Positions 1-13,448 of a stretch of DNA of 64,000 nt are shown in pieces (positions within the stretch are counted from its first letter, which is position 1; each line of letters starts with the position of its first letter). The position numbers and the translations under genes were made by a program. The notes below the pieces were generated by a model. That model saw only the letters and a list, made by a program, of their open reading frames with translations. It did no database searches and was not told where the DNA came from. The stretch spans positions 52,712,336 to 52,776,335 of the forward strand of contig NC_081183.1 in assembly GCF_029867415.1 (NCBI RefSeq), given 5' to 3'. The stretch is from Vicia villosa. Lineage: Eukaryota > Streptophyta > Magnoliopsida > Fabales > Fabaceae.

Positions 1-1995
1 GCACGCAGCTCCCACTGATGACCTCTTGCCACTCAGGCTAATATACCGTTACCGAGCATTAAGCTCCTACTGGTAACCATGCCCACAGGCCATCTGTTAA
101 CAGCATTCTGCCATTAACGTATTGAAATGTTATGCTGTGCAAATATATGACTCTATTACACGACAACAACATCATCAACAATATAACACGATCATACACT
201 CACGTTACATCGTTTATATTCTATCCAAAAGGATACATCACCAATTAATAACATCGTTATCAATTACATCACACCATAATTACAACACAGGCATTAATAA
301 GCACACAACACACATTCACCGTTAAAACATACTGGCCACATAGGCATAAATGATCGCATAATTGCATCACCTCAAATTAATATTGGCCATTAGCCCACAA
401 CTCCATCAATACATCATCAACAAGTTGTAATAACAACAATTCAACAATGATAATACATCATTCTCATAACAACAATGACTTTCCATAAGGCTACACATCA
501 TGTTAATAACAAACAACCAAACATTGTCACATATCAAGAATGAACATTCATTAATACATAACACATATGAACATGATCTCATGTTATCGACAACTAATCA
601 CATACCTCGTACCAATACGATAACATTCACACAACACATCATCATGATTTATCATGCACTAGTTCACAAAACCATTTATGAAAATCAACCAACCACTACT
701 ACATCCTACATCATTAACAATTACAACCAAGCACTATGATTATTTACCAATCATATCGCGCATATAAACAATTATGTGTTTTCATCAACAACCCTCATAA
801 CCAATTAATAACAAGCTAACCAAGCCTATACTATCATATAGAACATCCAACTAGCTTCCTAACACTTCGAACGGCGTACGAAACGGAGCTACGAATCAAA
901 AGTTACAAGGTTTCAAAGTTTGGATAATTGAACATACTACACAACTCATCACTTGATCCTAATAAAAATAATGGGATACGTCATCCTATGAATCATTTAA
1001 TTAGATAATAATATAGTTCATTGCGTTAGCTTTCCAACGCTTCGAACGACGACAAAATCGGAGTTACGGTTCAGGAGTTACGAAGTTTCAAAGTTTTGGA
1101 AAAACAGAAAATGCTGTTGTCCGCTTCAGCTCCGCTCAGCGGACCTTCGCAGAGAATTTTCTGCAAAAGAACCTCCGCTCAGCGGACCCACCTCCGCTCA
1201 GCAGACCTGCGTAAACCCAGAAAAAACCAGAACGAACCAGAACAGTTTTAACCCTCTTATACCCACCAAAACCACTCCAAAACATCATTATAACACCAAT
1301 ACAACACATACAAACCATAGAAACAACCTAACATCAAACTTTTCATGGTTGATTCATCAATCTATCTCAAAACCTAACATTTTATTCAAACTCAATCAAG
1401 CCATGGAAAAGGAAAACAAACATGATCAATCACCATAACACAACAAGGATATCATTTAATCATCATACAATCATTCTCAAACAAATTAGATCAAACAAAG
1501 ACCACACAAGAAAATTGTGGAAATTGGTACAAGAAGAACAAGAACAAGAACAAGACTATAAGAATCATACATCCAAGATAAATTAGATTCACCCCCTTAC
1601 CTTGCTATTGTGACGATCGACAATCGATTCGGTTGAGAATCCTCCACTTTCTCTTGTTTTTCCCCTTTGCTCTTCTTCTTCCTCTCTTCTCTTTCTTTCT
1701 CTTCTCTTTCTTTCCATCCCTTTTCCTTCTCACAATATTTCTTTCTTATAAAGAAAATATCTACCCCGCGGAAAATGACCAAAATGCCCCTACGCTCAAA
1801 TATCGTTCAAACGCCCCAAAACGCAGAATATTACCTTAATGATATTTCTAGTACCAAAAATATGAAAACCTTCAATTAAATATTAGTCCGCCATCCCGAA
1901 CTAATACCGACTGAAACGACTCCAAAAACGGTAAAATTCCAATAAACGTCACAAACGTCCAAATTAAGCATATACTTATTTTTCCGAGCGTTACA
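1..1995 (-). repeat. Chromovirus-type LTR copy 1 (cut by window start)
   Basis: This is the last 1995 plus-strand bases of an LTR matching 5756-7750 and 11482-13448. It ends at 1995 with GCGTTACA, which on the minus strand is the LTR start TGTAACGC. The purine tract AAGTGGGGGAGAG lies immediately outside it at about 1997-2010. It contains the TCCGCTCAGCGGA hairpin cluster (1131-1205) and two modules about 150 bases apart (near 868-905 and 1030-1090), each reading roughly 'cgttcgaa-gcgttggaaagctaa' on the minus strand. No coding capacity is supported. Confidence 0.85.
1131..1205. repeat. TCCGCTCAGCGGA hairpin cluster in chromovirus LTR
   Basis: Three 13-base units occur at 1131-1143, 1174-1186 and 1193-1205 (the last with one changed base). 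Each can pair as TCCGC-TCA-GCGGA. The cluster recurs in the other two LTR copies near 6886-6961 and 12611-12687. Between the first two units lies another self-complementary stretch around GAATTTTC. Confidence 0.8.
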
Positions 1996-2615
1996 ACTCT
2001 CCCCCACTTAGAAGATTTCCGTCCTCGGAAATATCCCAAACGCAAACAAACTTGGATACGCTCTCGCATCCGACTAACCAACTATCAAGCCACGGAAGCA
2101 ACGACACAATCAGCACCAACAAAGAATCACTCTAGCTAAAAGCCAAACAACCAAAATACAACAACGACAACGAGATGCAATGCCCATACAATGCACTCAT
2201 CGACTAACACCAAAACACAAGAAATAATCAAGACACAGACAACAACCCGGTCGCACAACATCCAAACAACCATGCCCAGACATAGCAGTCAAACATGTAA
2301 CCAAAACATCTGGTGGTCTTATCATTCCTACCACATCCACTGTCCACAATTTGAACTCTAACAATTCCTATACTTACGAACCGCGTCATTTCACGCTTCC
2401 GATGCGCACTCTGATTTCCCACAACAAACAGATTTACCAATTTCATAACCATCCTCCAGCTCTTTCTAGCATTCACCAGAAACTCATTGTTCTCTTTTAG
2501 CATACTCAACCTCTTAATCTGCTGTGTCAGCTTGCACACCAGACAAAAGTCTTTGTATTATCCAATCAAAGGAAAAAGCTAATCCAAACACATCCTTGTT
2601 TCACAACCCAAGCCC

Positions 2616-2903
2616 TCATAGATCCTTAAGTGACCAAACCGTCCTCTCAGTCTGACCATCCGTTTGAGGACGATACGCCAAACTCGATGCAACTTTGTAC
2701 CCAAAGTACTTTGCGAACCTTCTCAAAATTTTCAGAAATAAATCTCGGATCTCATTCTGAACAATACCTTTCGAAACACCATGCAAACAAACAAACCAAC
2801 AAACAATTTTATCAACGTACCACTCGCCAGTACTCCCATCGGTTAATCCATTCTTATCGAAATAACGTGAGCAGATTTCGTCAATATATCCACAATGACC
2901 CAA
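2616..2903 (-). pseudogene. Ty3-gypsy integrase relic (copy 1)
   Basis: A 95-codon open stretch resembles the catalytic core end of Ty3-gypsy integrases. The segment SSLAYRPQTDGQTERTVWSL near its C-terminus is the family's 'YHPQTDGQTER' block, here with R in place of H. Earlier residues fit the part that precedes it (KYFGYK). The zinc-binding HHCC domain and the first catalytic Asp are not in the open stretch, and the frame stops on both sides. It is a relic, identical apart from single substitutions to the copy at 8371-8658. Confidence 0.75.
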
Positions 2904-3239
2904 ATCACCTCACAGTTACTCGACGTCCTCGGCAAACCAGAAACAAAATCCATAGAAATGCTATTCCACTTCTACTCAGGAATGGATAACAGTTACATGA
3001 AACCAGACGACTCCTGACAAGTCAAACACAATTAAACAAAACCCTTCATATCCTTCTTCATTACCTTGCCACTAAAAATGACCTTCTCAAATCTTGATAT
3101 ATCTTAGTACGTCAGGATGAATACTCAAATCACTACGACGCACCTCATCCAAAGTCCTCTTTTTAAATCCGAACATTAGGAATACAAACTTGATCATGAC
3201 ATCCCATGACATTGCTCTTATCAATCCGAAGATCACCAT

Positions 3240-3800
3240 CTTTATCTTTGACTAATAAATGTCATCTTATCAACCCATTCAAATCCGATTTCCGACCTTT
3301 TCTAATCTCATCAAGAATACCATAAGTAAGCTTTCACATAAAAGTTCAACACCTGAAGAAGTCACTTTACACACCCAACTCAAATCCCACAACTGTTTCA
3401 ACAATCACAATACTCGAATCATCGACATAGACGTATGCAATGGTTTCTCATATTCAACTCGTCCTGATCAAATGAATACTTCAAACTCTTGTAGTCACGT
3501 ACACACACAAATCTAGATCCGAAAAATTAGTGCCTTTAAATTTCCCAAACAGAAATAACAACTGCCAACTCTAAATCTTGTGACAGATAAATCCTTTCAA
3601 AAATCTTAACTTGCATAAAAGCATAAACCACCACTTACCCCTTTCTGCATTTGAACTTCTTGCAAACCCAACAAAGAAACATCTCAAAACGCCACAAATA
3701 GTTCTAACAGATCCGGCAAACTCAAAATAGGAGTGATAGTCAACCTCCTCTTAAACCCTTGAACATTCACTTCACTCATCCAAAAACACACACAAGGAAA
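3240..3800 (-). pseudogene. RNase H domain relic of the chromovirus (copy 1)
   Basis: Minus-strand translation in broken frames gives two recognisable RNase H blocks. One contains MQKG followed by a YAS-type block (about 3590-3680). The other reads DYKSLKYSFDQDELNMR (about 3430-3500), matching the 'DHKSLKYLFDQKELNMRQ' block of plant chromoviruses. In-frame stops occur between and inside them. It sits upstream, in element sense, of the integrase relic, the normal gypsy order RNase H then integrase. Confidence 0.65.
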
Positions 3801-4923
3801 CTTAGCAAACAACTTCTTCTTCCCAACACGGACAAAACAATTATCAAATACTTAGCATGATCATCTTCACACTGATGATACCTATACCTCAAGTCAAACT
3901 TGCAAAACAAACAAGATCCAACCAACTTGATCCGTCAAAATAGAACTCCAAGACAAAATTCCTCTTTTCGACGATGAATCAATTAAACCTTCAAGAAACA
4001 CTTATACAAATGCGCAACTATCCGCAATCCAAACAATTGCTCTTTCTCAAGAACATCTAAAATCGTCGACAACATAAACAACGTCGTACCACCTTGCACC
4101 AACTCATTCACTTCCAATATTATCAAACTAGCCAGATAAGCCTATCACGTCCAATACGATCCCGTCTACTATCAACAAGAGATTAAGGGTGATCAAGTCC
4201 TCAATTTGTCAATAGGTAGCCGACAATCATAATAGAGTATAAACTATCAGTACCAACATTAATAATATTCTTTTCCAACTTTTGCTCATAGCATAGAAGC
4301 ACTATGATTCCATAATTCACAAATCTCCCAAGATTATCTGAACCAGCTAACACCGACGTCTTGTAGCTACGTACCAAAACACTTCTAACAATATCTCAAA
4401 ACAAAATTCCTGAGATCCTACTCATCTCTTCATACTCCTAATTCTTACTCGAGTTCCAAAACGTTTCCAACAACGTCAATAACTCCTACAACAAAGTCTA
4501 CCACAATACTTTCCTTAATCATTGATCCAACAACGACACTTCACACAAGGCTACTCAAACAACAACTTCATAGTCCATCAGTAGCGTTAGAGCATCACAA
4601 CTCTCTAAATTCCATTCTTTAGAATTAACCAACATCTACTCCGTGACACTCCAACTTGATTAACAACCAAAGTCTTAAGTCCAAGTCGCCTTCACTTCAG
4701 AAAACAACAAATTCCAACAACACTAGTACTGCTGCCCTCAGTAGCATACTAACATCTTGCAACTGAAACATATCCGAGAAGCATATCTTCTCCCCCACTT
4801 AGCTTCAAACCATTCCTGCATACAACCGGCTAGAGGCACAACAAGTACTGATAGTGCTCCACACACTTATCACGTACTGAGGAATTAAACACATTAGACA
4901 ACACTGGCCGGACAGACCGACCT

Positions 4924-4935
4924 GCTCTGATACCA
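4924..4935 (-). other. Retroelement primer binding site (tRNA-iMet type), copy 1
   Basis: The minus strand reads TGGTATCAGAGC, the standard plant primer site complementary to initiator methionine tRNA. It lies four bases inside the LTR end GGTGTTACA. The same arrangement recurs at about 10680-10691. Confidence 0.85.
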
Positions 4936-4939
4936 CTAA

Positions 4940-5125
4940 TGTAACACCCCAATTCTACCCAAAGCATTTAGGCAAGAAAATATCAGAGTATTAAAATTTC
5001 ATACAACACAATTAGGATGTTACACTAAGTAACCAAACAAACACCTAAAAAACAAACGGACATCAGCGATGCCAAAAGCATACAACACCTGCCAATAAAA
5101 CGATACATAACACACGGAAGATATG

Positions 5126-5223
<98 letters not shown>

Positions 5224-7750
5224 GCTCTCGCTCTCAAAGAGGAGTTTTCCAAAATAAAGCGTTTACTATACGCATCAGCACATCATCACATATACATGTT
5301 CAAAGAGTCATATATAAATAAATAACAATAGACTCCCGACTCCCCGGTGTTACGTATCAGAGCGACCGACAAGACCAACTGGAGAACTACCTCTTCTAAA
5401 AGACTCCCAAAGCGGCTAATCTGCAGGATGCCACTCAAGCATCAAATCAACAGAAGGGTGAGAATATAATTCATAATGAAAGCATGACAATTATAGTAAT
5501 GCCAACAAGTATCATCAATAATCATACAACAAAGTAATCCACTAAGTCAACCACAATCAATATATAAGTAATGCGACACATGAATGGTAACATAAATTAT
5601 AAAGAATGACGATGATGAATGAGACTCGACTATGCATATGCATGTGGTACCAAATCCGGAGTAAAACTCCTCCTTGTCATTATGACAAATACACCTGCCG
5701 AGCATTATGCTGGGACTTTATTCCACTCAGGAAGCCCGCAGGCTGTCGTCATCGAGCACGCAGCTCCCACTGATGACCTCTTGCCACTCAGGATAATATA
5801 CCGTTACCGAGCATTAAGCTCCTACTGGTAACCATGCCCGCAGGCCACCTGTTAACAGCATTCCGCCATTAACGTATTGAAATGTTATGCTGTGCAAATA
5901 TATGACTCTATTACACGACAACAACATCATCAACAATGTAACACGATCATACACTCACGTTACATCGTTTATATTCTATCCAAAAGGATACATCACCAAT
6001 TAATAACATCGTTATCAATTACATCACACCATAATTACCACACAGGCATTAATAAGCACACAACACACATTCACCGTTAAAACATACTGGCCACATCGGC
6101 ATAAATGATCGCATAATTGCATCACCTCAAATTAATATTGGCCATTAGCCCACAACTCCATCAATACATCATCAACAAGTTGTAATAACAACAATTCAAC
6201 AATGATAATACATCATTCTCATAACAAAAATGACTTGCCATAAGGCCACACATCATGTTAATAACAAACAACCAATCATTGTCACATATCAAGAATGAAC
6301 ATTCATTAATACATAACACATATGAACATGATCTCATGTTATCGACAACTAATCATATACCTCGTAACAATACGATAACATTCACACAACACATCATCAT
6401 GATTTATCATGCACTAGTTCACAAAACCATTTATGAAAATCAACCAACCACTACTACATCCTACATCATTAACAATTACAACCAAGCACTATGATTATTT
6501 ACCAATCATATCGCGCATATAAACAATTATGTGTTTTCATCAAAAACCCTCATAACCAATAAATAACAAGCTAACCAAGCCTATACTATCATATAGAACA
6601 TCCAACTAGCTTCCTAACACTTCGAACGGCGTACGAAACGGAGCTACGAATCAAAAGTTACAAGGTTTCAAAGTTTGGATAATTGAACATACTACACAAC
6701 TCATCACTTGATCCTAATAAAAATAATGGGATACATCATCCTATGAATCATTTAATTAGATAATAATATAGTTCATTGCGTTAGCTTTCCAACGCTTTGA
6801 ACGGCGACAAAATCGGAGTTACGGTTTAGGAGTTACGAAGTTTCAAAGTTTTGGAAAAACAGAAAATGCTGTTGTCCGCTTCAGCTCCGCTCAGCGGACC
6901 TTTGCAGAGAATTTTCTACAAAAGAACCTCCGCTCAGCGGACCCACCTCCGCTCAGCGGACCTGCGTAAACCCAGAAAAAACCAGAACGAACCAGAACAG
7001 TTTTAACCCTCTTATACCCACCAAAACCACTCCAAAACATCATTATAACACCAATACAACACATACAAACCATAGAAACAACCTAACATCAAACTTTTCA
7101 TGGTTGATTCATCAATCTATCTCAAAACCTAACATTTTATTCAAACTCAATCAAGCCATGGAAAAGGAAAACAAACATGATCAATCATCATAACACAACA
7201 AGGATATCATTTAATCATCATACAATCATTCTCAAACAAACTTAGATCAAACAAAGACCACACAAGAAAATTGTGGAAATTGGAACAAGAAGAACAAGAA
7301 CAAGAACAAGACTATAAGAATCATACATCCAAGATAAATTAGATTCACCCCCTTACCTTGCTATTGTGACGATCGACAATCGATTCGGTTGAGAATCCTC
7401 CACTTTCTCTTGTTTTTCCCCTTTGCTCTTCTTCTTCCTCTCTTCTCTTTCTTTCTCTTCTCTTTCTTTCCATCCCTTTTCCTTCTCACAATATTTCTTT
7501 CTTATAAAGAAAATATCTACCCCGCGGAAATGACCAAAATGCCCCTACGCTCAAATATCGTTCAAACGCCCCAAAACGCGGAATATTACCTTAATGATAT
7601 TTCTAGTACCAAAAATATGAAAACCTTCAATTAAATATTAGTCCGCCATCCCGAACTAATACCGACTGAAACGACTCCAAAAACGGGAAAATTCCAATAA
7701 ACGTCACAAACGTCCAAATTAAGCATATACTTATTTTTCCGAGCGTTACA
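4940..7750 (-). repeat. Chromovirus-type LTR copy 2 (complete, shared between two internal regions)
   Basis: This 2811-base LTR runs from TGTAACACCCC (4940) to GCGTTACA (7750) in plus orientation. It is flanked by a primer site on one side and a purine tract on the other, so it serves as 5' LTR for one internal region and 3' LTR for the other. It holds an AT microsatellite at 5129-5216, the palindrome GGAGTAAAACTCC at 5658-5670 and the TCCGCTCAGCGGA cluster near 6886-6961. A polypyrimidine stretch at about 7405-7490 generates spurious ORFs. No gene is supported. Confidence 0.88.
5129..5216. repeat. (AT)n microsatellite in chromovirus LTR 2
   Basis: An uninterrupted run of about 44 AT dinucleotides. 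It is the most length-variable site between LTR copies (10885-10943 in LTR 3) and produces artefactual Tyr-Ile reading frames. Confidence 0.95.
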
Positions 7751-10695
7751 ACTCTCCCCCACTTAGAAGATTTCCGTCCTCGGAAATATCCCAAACGCAA
7801 ACAAACTTGGATACGCTCTCGCATCCAACTAACCAACTATCAAGCCACGGAAGCAACGACACAATCAGCACCAACAAAGAATCACTCTAGCTAAAAGCCA
7901 AACAACCAAAATACAACAACGACAACGAGATGCAATGCCCATACAATGCACTCATCGACTAACACCAAAACACAAGAAATAATCAAGACACAGACAACAA
8001 CCCGGTCGCACAACATCCAAACAACCATGCCCAGACATAGCAGTCAAACATGTAACCAAAACATCTGGTGGTCTTATCATTCCTACCACATCCACTGTCC
8101 ACAATTTGAACTCTAACAATTCCTATACTTACGAACCGCGTCATTTCACGCTTCCGATGCGCACTCTGATTTCCCACAACAAACAGATTTACCAATTTCA
8201 TAACCATCCTCCAGCTCTTTCTAGCATTCACCAGAAACTCATTGTTCACTTTTAGCATACTCAACCTCTTAATCTGCTGTGTCAGCTTGCACACCAGACA
8301 AAAGTCTTTGTATTATCCAATCAAAGGCAAAAGCTAATCCAAACACATCCTTGTTTCACAACACAAGCCCTCATAGATCCTTAAGTGACCAAACCGTCCT
8401 CTCAGTCTGACCATCCGTTTGAGGACGATACGCCAAACTCGACGCAACTTTGTACCCAAAGTACTTTGCGAACCTTCTCAAAATTTTCGGAAATAAATCT
8501 CGGATCTCATTCTGAACAATACCTTTCGAAACACCATGCAAACAAACAAACCAACAAACAATTTTATCAACGTACCACTCGCCAGTACTCCCATCGGTTA
8601 ATCCATTCTTATCGAAATAACGTGAGCAGATTTCGTCAATATATCCACAATGACCCAAATCACCTCACAGTTACTCGACGTCCTCGGCAAACCAGAAACA
8701 AAATCCATAGAAATGCTATTCCACTTCTACTCAGGAATGGATAACAGTTACATGAAACCAGACGACTCCTGACAAGTCAAACACAATTAAACAAAACCCT
8801 TCATATCCTTCTTCATTACCTTGCCACTAAAAATGACCTTCTCAAATCTTGATATATCTTAGTACGTCAGGATGAATACTCAAATCACTACGACGCACCT
8901 CATCCAAAGTCCTCTTTTTAAATCCGAACATTAGGAATACAAACTTGATCATGACATCCCATGACATTGCTCTTATCAATCCGAAGATCACCATCTTTAT
9001 CTTTGACTAATAAATGTCATCTTATCAACCCATTCAAATCCGATTTCCGACCTTTTCTAATCTCATCAAGAATACCATAAGTAAGCTTTCACATAAAAGT
9101 TCAACACCTGAAGAAGTCACTTTACACACCCAACTCAAATCCCACAACTGTTTCAACAATCACAATACTCGAATCATCGACATAGACGTATGCAATGGTT
9201 TCTCATATTCAACTCGTCCTGATCAAATGAATACTTCAAACTCTTGTAGTCACGTACACACACAAATCTAGATCCGAAAAATTAGTGCCTTTAAATTTCC
9301 CAAACAGAAATAACAACTGCCAACTCTAAATCTTGTGACAGATAAATCCTTTCAAAAATCTTAACTTGCATAAAAGCATAAACCACCACTTACCCCTTTC
9401 TGCATTTGAACTTCTTGCAAACCCAACAAAGAAACATCTCAAAACGCCACAAATAGTTCTAACAGATCCGGCAAACTCAAAATAGGAGTGATAGTCAACC
9501 TCCTCTTAAACCCTTGAACATTCACTTCACTCATCCAAAAACACACACAAGGAAACTTAGCAAACAACTTCTTCTTCCCAACACGGACAAAACAATTATC
9601 AAATACTTAGCATGATCATCTTCACACTGATGATACCTATACCTCAAGTCAAACTTGCAAAACAAACAAGATCCAACCAACTTGATCCGTCAAAATAGAA
9701 CTCCAAGACAAAATTCCTCTTTTCGACGATGAATCAATTAAACCTTCAAGAAACACTTATACAAATACGCAACTATCCGCAATCCAAACAATTGCTCTTT
9801 CTCAAGAACATCTAAAATCGTCGACAACATAAACAACGTCGTACCACCTTGCACCAACTCATTCACTTCCAATATTATCAAACTAGCCAGATAAGCCTAT
9901 CACGTCCAATACGATCCCGTCTACTATCAACAAGAGATTAAGGGTGATCAAGTCCTCAATTTGTCAATAGGTAGCCGACAATCATAATAGAGTATAAACT
10001 ATCAGTACCAACATTAATAATATTCTTTTCCAACTTTTGCTCATAGCATAGAAGCACTATGATTCCATAATTCACAAATCTCCCAAGATTATCTGAACCA
10101 GCTAACACCGACGTCTTGTAGCTACGTACCAAAACACTTCTAACAATATCTCAAAACAAAATTCCTGAGATCCTACTCATCTCTTCATACTCCTAATTCT
10201 TACTCGAGTTCCAAAACGTTTCCAACAACGTCAATAACTCCTACAACAAAGTCTACCACAATACTTTCCTTAATCATTGATCCAACAACGACACTTCACA
10301 CAAGGCTACTCAAACAACAACTTCATAGTCCATCAGTAGCGTTAGAGCATCACAACTCTCTAAATTCCATTCTTTAGAATTAACCAACATCTACTCCGTG
10401 ACACTCCAACTTGATTAACAACCAAAGTCTTAAGTCCAAGTCGCCTTCACTTCAGAAAACAACAAATTCCAACAACACTAGTACTGCTGCCCTCAGTAGC
10501 ATACTAACATCTTGCAACTGAAACATATCCGAGAAGCATATCTTCTCCCCCACTTAGCTTCAAACCATTCCTGCATACAACCGGCTAGAGGCACAACAAG
10601 TACTGATAGTGCTCCACACACTTATCACGTACTGAAGGAATTAAACACATTAGACAACACTGGCCGGACAGACCGACCTGCTCTGATACCACTAA
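7751..10695 (-). mobile_element. Chromovirus internal region copy 2 (degenerate)
   Basis: This 2945-base segment is almost identical to 1996-4939, with scattered single substitutions visible by eye. It carries the same broken RNase H (about 8995-9555) and integrase blocks, bounded by the purine tract near 7752 and the primer site near 10680. Sharing of the same stops shows the two copies descend from one decayed parent. Confidence 0.8.
8371..8658 (-). pseudogene. Ty3-gypsy integrase relic (copy 2)
   Basis: Second copy of the 95-codon integrase fragment, differing from 2616-2903 at one visible residue (P for L in 'DLFPKIL'). It has the same PQTDGQTER block and the same truncation. Confidence 0.75.
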
Positions 10696-10881
10696 TGTAA
10701 CACCCCAATTCTACCCAAAGCATTTAGGCAAGAAAATATCAGAGTATTAAAATTTCATACAACACAATTAGGATGTTACACTAAGTAACCAAACAAACAC
10801 CTAGAAAACAAACGGACATCAGCGATGCCAAAAGCATACAACACCTGCCAATAAAACGATACATAACACACGGAAGATATG

Positions 10882-10949
<68 letters not shown>

Positions 10950-13448
10950 GCTCTCGCTCTCAAAGAGGAGTTTTCCAAAATAAAGCGTTTACTATACACA
11001 TCAGCACATCATCACATATACATGTTCAAAGAGTCATATATAAATAAATAACAACAGACTCCCGACTCCCCGGTGTTACGTATCAGAGCGACCGAAAAGA
11101 CCAACTGGAGAACTACCTCTTCTAAAAGACTCCCAAAGCGGCTAATCTGCAGGATGCCACTCAAGCATCAAATCAACAGAAGGGTGAGAATATAATTCAT
11201 AATGAAAGCATGACAATTATAGTAATGCCAACAAGTATCATCAATAATCATACAACAAAGTAATCCACTAAGTCAACCACAATTAATATATAAGTAATGC
11301 GACACATGAATGGTAACATAAATTATAAAGACTGACGATGATGAATGAGACTCGACTATGCATATGCATGTGGTACCAAATCCGGAGTAAAACTCCTCCT
11401 TGTCATTATGACAAATACACCTGCCGAGCATTATGCTGGGACTTTATTCCACTCAGGAATCCCGCAGGCTGTCGTCATCGAGCACGCAGCTCCCACTGAT
11501 GACCTCTTGCCACTCAGGCTAATATACCGTTACCGAGCATTAAGCTCCTACTGGTAACCATGCCCGCAGGCCATCTGTTAACAGCATTCCGCCATTAACG
11601 TATTGAAATGTTATGCTGTGCAAATATATGACTCTATTACATGACAACAACATCATCAACAATGTAACACGATCATACACTCACGTTACATCGTTTATAT
11701 TCTATCCAAAAGGATACATCACCAATTAATAACATCGTTATCAATTACATCACACCATAATTACCACACAGGCATTAATAAGCACACAACACACATTCAC
11801 CGTTAAAACACACTGGCCACATCGGCATAAATGATCGCATAATTGCATCACCTCAAATTAATATTGGCCATTAGCCCACAACTCCATCAATACATCATCA
11901 ACAAGTTGTAATAACAACAATTCAAAAATGATAATACATCATTCTCATAACAACAATGACTTGCCATAAGGCCACACATCATGTTAATAACAAACAACCA
12001 AACATTGTCACATATCAAGAATGAACATTCATTAATACATAACACATATGAGCATGATCTCATGTTATCGACAACTAATCACATACCTCGTACCAATACG
12101 ATAACATTCACACAACACATCATCATGATTTATCATGCACTAGTTCACAAAACCATTTATGAAAATCAACCAACCACTACTACATCCTACATCATTAACA
12201 ATTACAACCAAGCACTATGATTATTTACCAATCATATCGCGCATATAAACAATTATGTGTTTTCATCAACAACCCTCATAACCAATTAATAACAAGCTAA
12301 CCAAGCCTATACTATCATATAGAACATCCAACTAGCTTCCTAACACTTCGAACGGCGTACGAAACGGAGCTACGAATCAAAAGTTACAAGGTTTCAAAGT
12401 TTGGATAATTGAACATACTACACAACTCATCACTTGATCCTAATAAAAATAATGGGATACGTCATCCTATGAATCATTTAATTAGATAATAATATAGTTC
12501 ATTGCGTTAGCTTTCCAACGCTTCGAATGGCGACAAAATCGGAGTTACGGTTCAGGAGTTACGAAGTTTCAAAGTTTTGGAAAAACAGAAAATGCTGTTG
12601 TCCGCTTCAGCTCCGCTCAGCGGACCTTTGCAGAGAATTTTCTGCAAAAGAACCTCCGCTCAGCGGACCCACCTCCGCTCAGCGGACCTGCGTAAACCCA
12701 GAAAAAACCAAAACGAACCAGAACAGTTTTAACCCTCTTATACCCACCAAAACCACTCCAAAACATCATTATAACACCAATACAACACATACAAACCATA
12801 GAAACAACCTAACATCAAACTTTTCATGGTTGATTCATCAATCTATCTCAAAACCTAACATTTTATTCAAACTCAATCAAGCCATGGAAAAGGAAAACAA
12901 ACATGATCAATCACCATAACACAACAAGGATATCATTTAATCATCATACAATCATTCTCAAACAAACTTAGATCAAACAAAGACCACACAAGAAAATTGT
13001 GGAAATTGGAACAAGAAGAACAAGAACAAGAACAAGACTATAAGAATCATACATCCAAGATAAATTAGATTCACCCCCTTACCTTGCTATTGTGACGATC
13101 GACAATCGATTCGGTTGAGAATCCTCCACTTTCTCTTGTTTTTCCCCTTTGCTCTTCTTCTTCCTCTCTTCTCTTTCTTTCTCATCTCTTTCTTTCCATC
13201 CCTTTTCCTTCTCACAATATTTCTTTCTTATAAAGAAAATATCTACCCCGCGGAAATGACCAAAATGCCCCTACGCTCAAATATTACCTTAATGATATTT
13301 CTAGTACCAAAAATATGAAAACCTTCAATTAAATATTAGTCCGCCATCCCGAACTAATACCGACTGAAACGACTCCAAAAACGGTAAAATTCCAATAAAC
13401 GTCACAAACGTCCAAATTAAGCATATACTTATTTTTCCAAGCGTTACA
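10696..13448 (-). repeat. Chromovirus-type LTR copy 3 (right end of array)
   Basis: This 2753-base LTR runs from TGTAACACCCC (10696) to GCGTTACA (13448). It is shorter than copy 2 mainly because its AT microsatellite (10885-10943) is shorter and about 20 bases are missing near 13284. Beyond 13448 there is no purine tract or internal region; the sequence switches to copia DNA (TGAATTGCCTCG), so this is the outer end of the array. Confidence 0.88.

Larger units (their letters stand above)
1996..4939 (-). mobile_element. Chromovirus internal region copy 1 (degenerate)
   Basis: This 2944-base internal domain is bounded by a purine tract at its low-coordinate end and a primer site at its high-coordinate end. 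That is far shorter than a complete chromovirus gag-pol. Reading minus strand, a leader follows the primer site, then RNase H and integrase relics. I could not recognise gag, protease or a complete reverse transcriptase. Many stops interrupt the frames, so the copy cannot be autonomous. Confidence 0.8.
1..13448 (-). mobile_element. Tandem Ty3-gypsy (chromovirus-type) array, LTR-INT-LTR-INT-LTR
   Basis: The sequence repeats with a period of 5755 then about 5726 bases (position 122 recurs at 5877; 500 recurs at 6255 and 11981). Each period is one LTR plus one internal region on the minus strand. LTRs end in TGTAAC...GTTACA. The primer site TGGTATCAGAGC lies beside one LTR end and a purine tract (AAGTGGGGGAGAG) beside the other. 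Both internal regions carry the same integrase and RNase H relics with the same breaks, so the duplication followed decay, or the element moved with help from an intact relative. Shared LTRs point to unequal recombination between LTRs (inference). The right edge abuts copia sequence at 13449; the left edge lies outside the window. Confidence 0.9.

Noticed and set aside
1597..1879. Overlapping frames on both strands around 1.6-1.9 kb (and their copies at 7.4 and 13.1 kb)
   Set aside because: They are produced by a polypyrimidine stretch inside the LTR, have low-complexity composition and no family resemblance.
5020..5252. Minus-strand frames rich in Tyr-Ile
   Set aside because: They are translations of the (AT)n microsatellite and vary in length between LTR copies; the same applies to 10781-10999.
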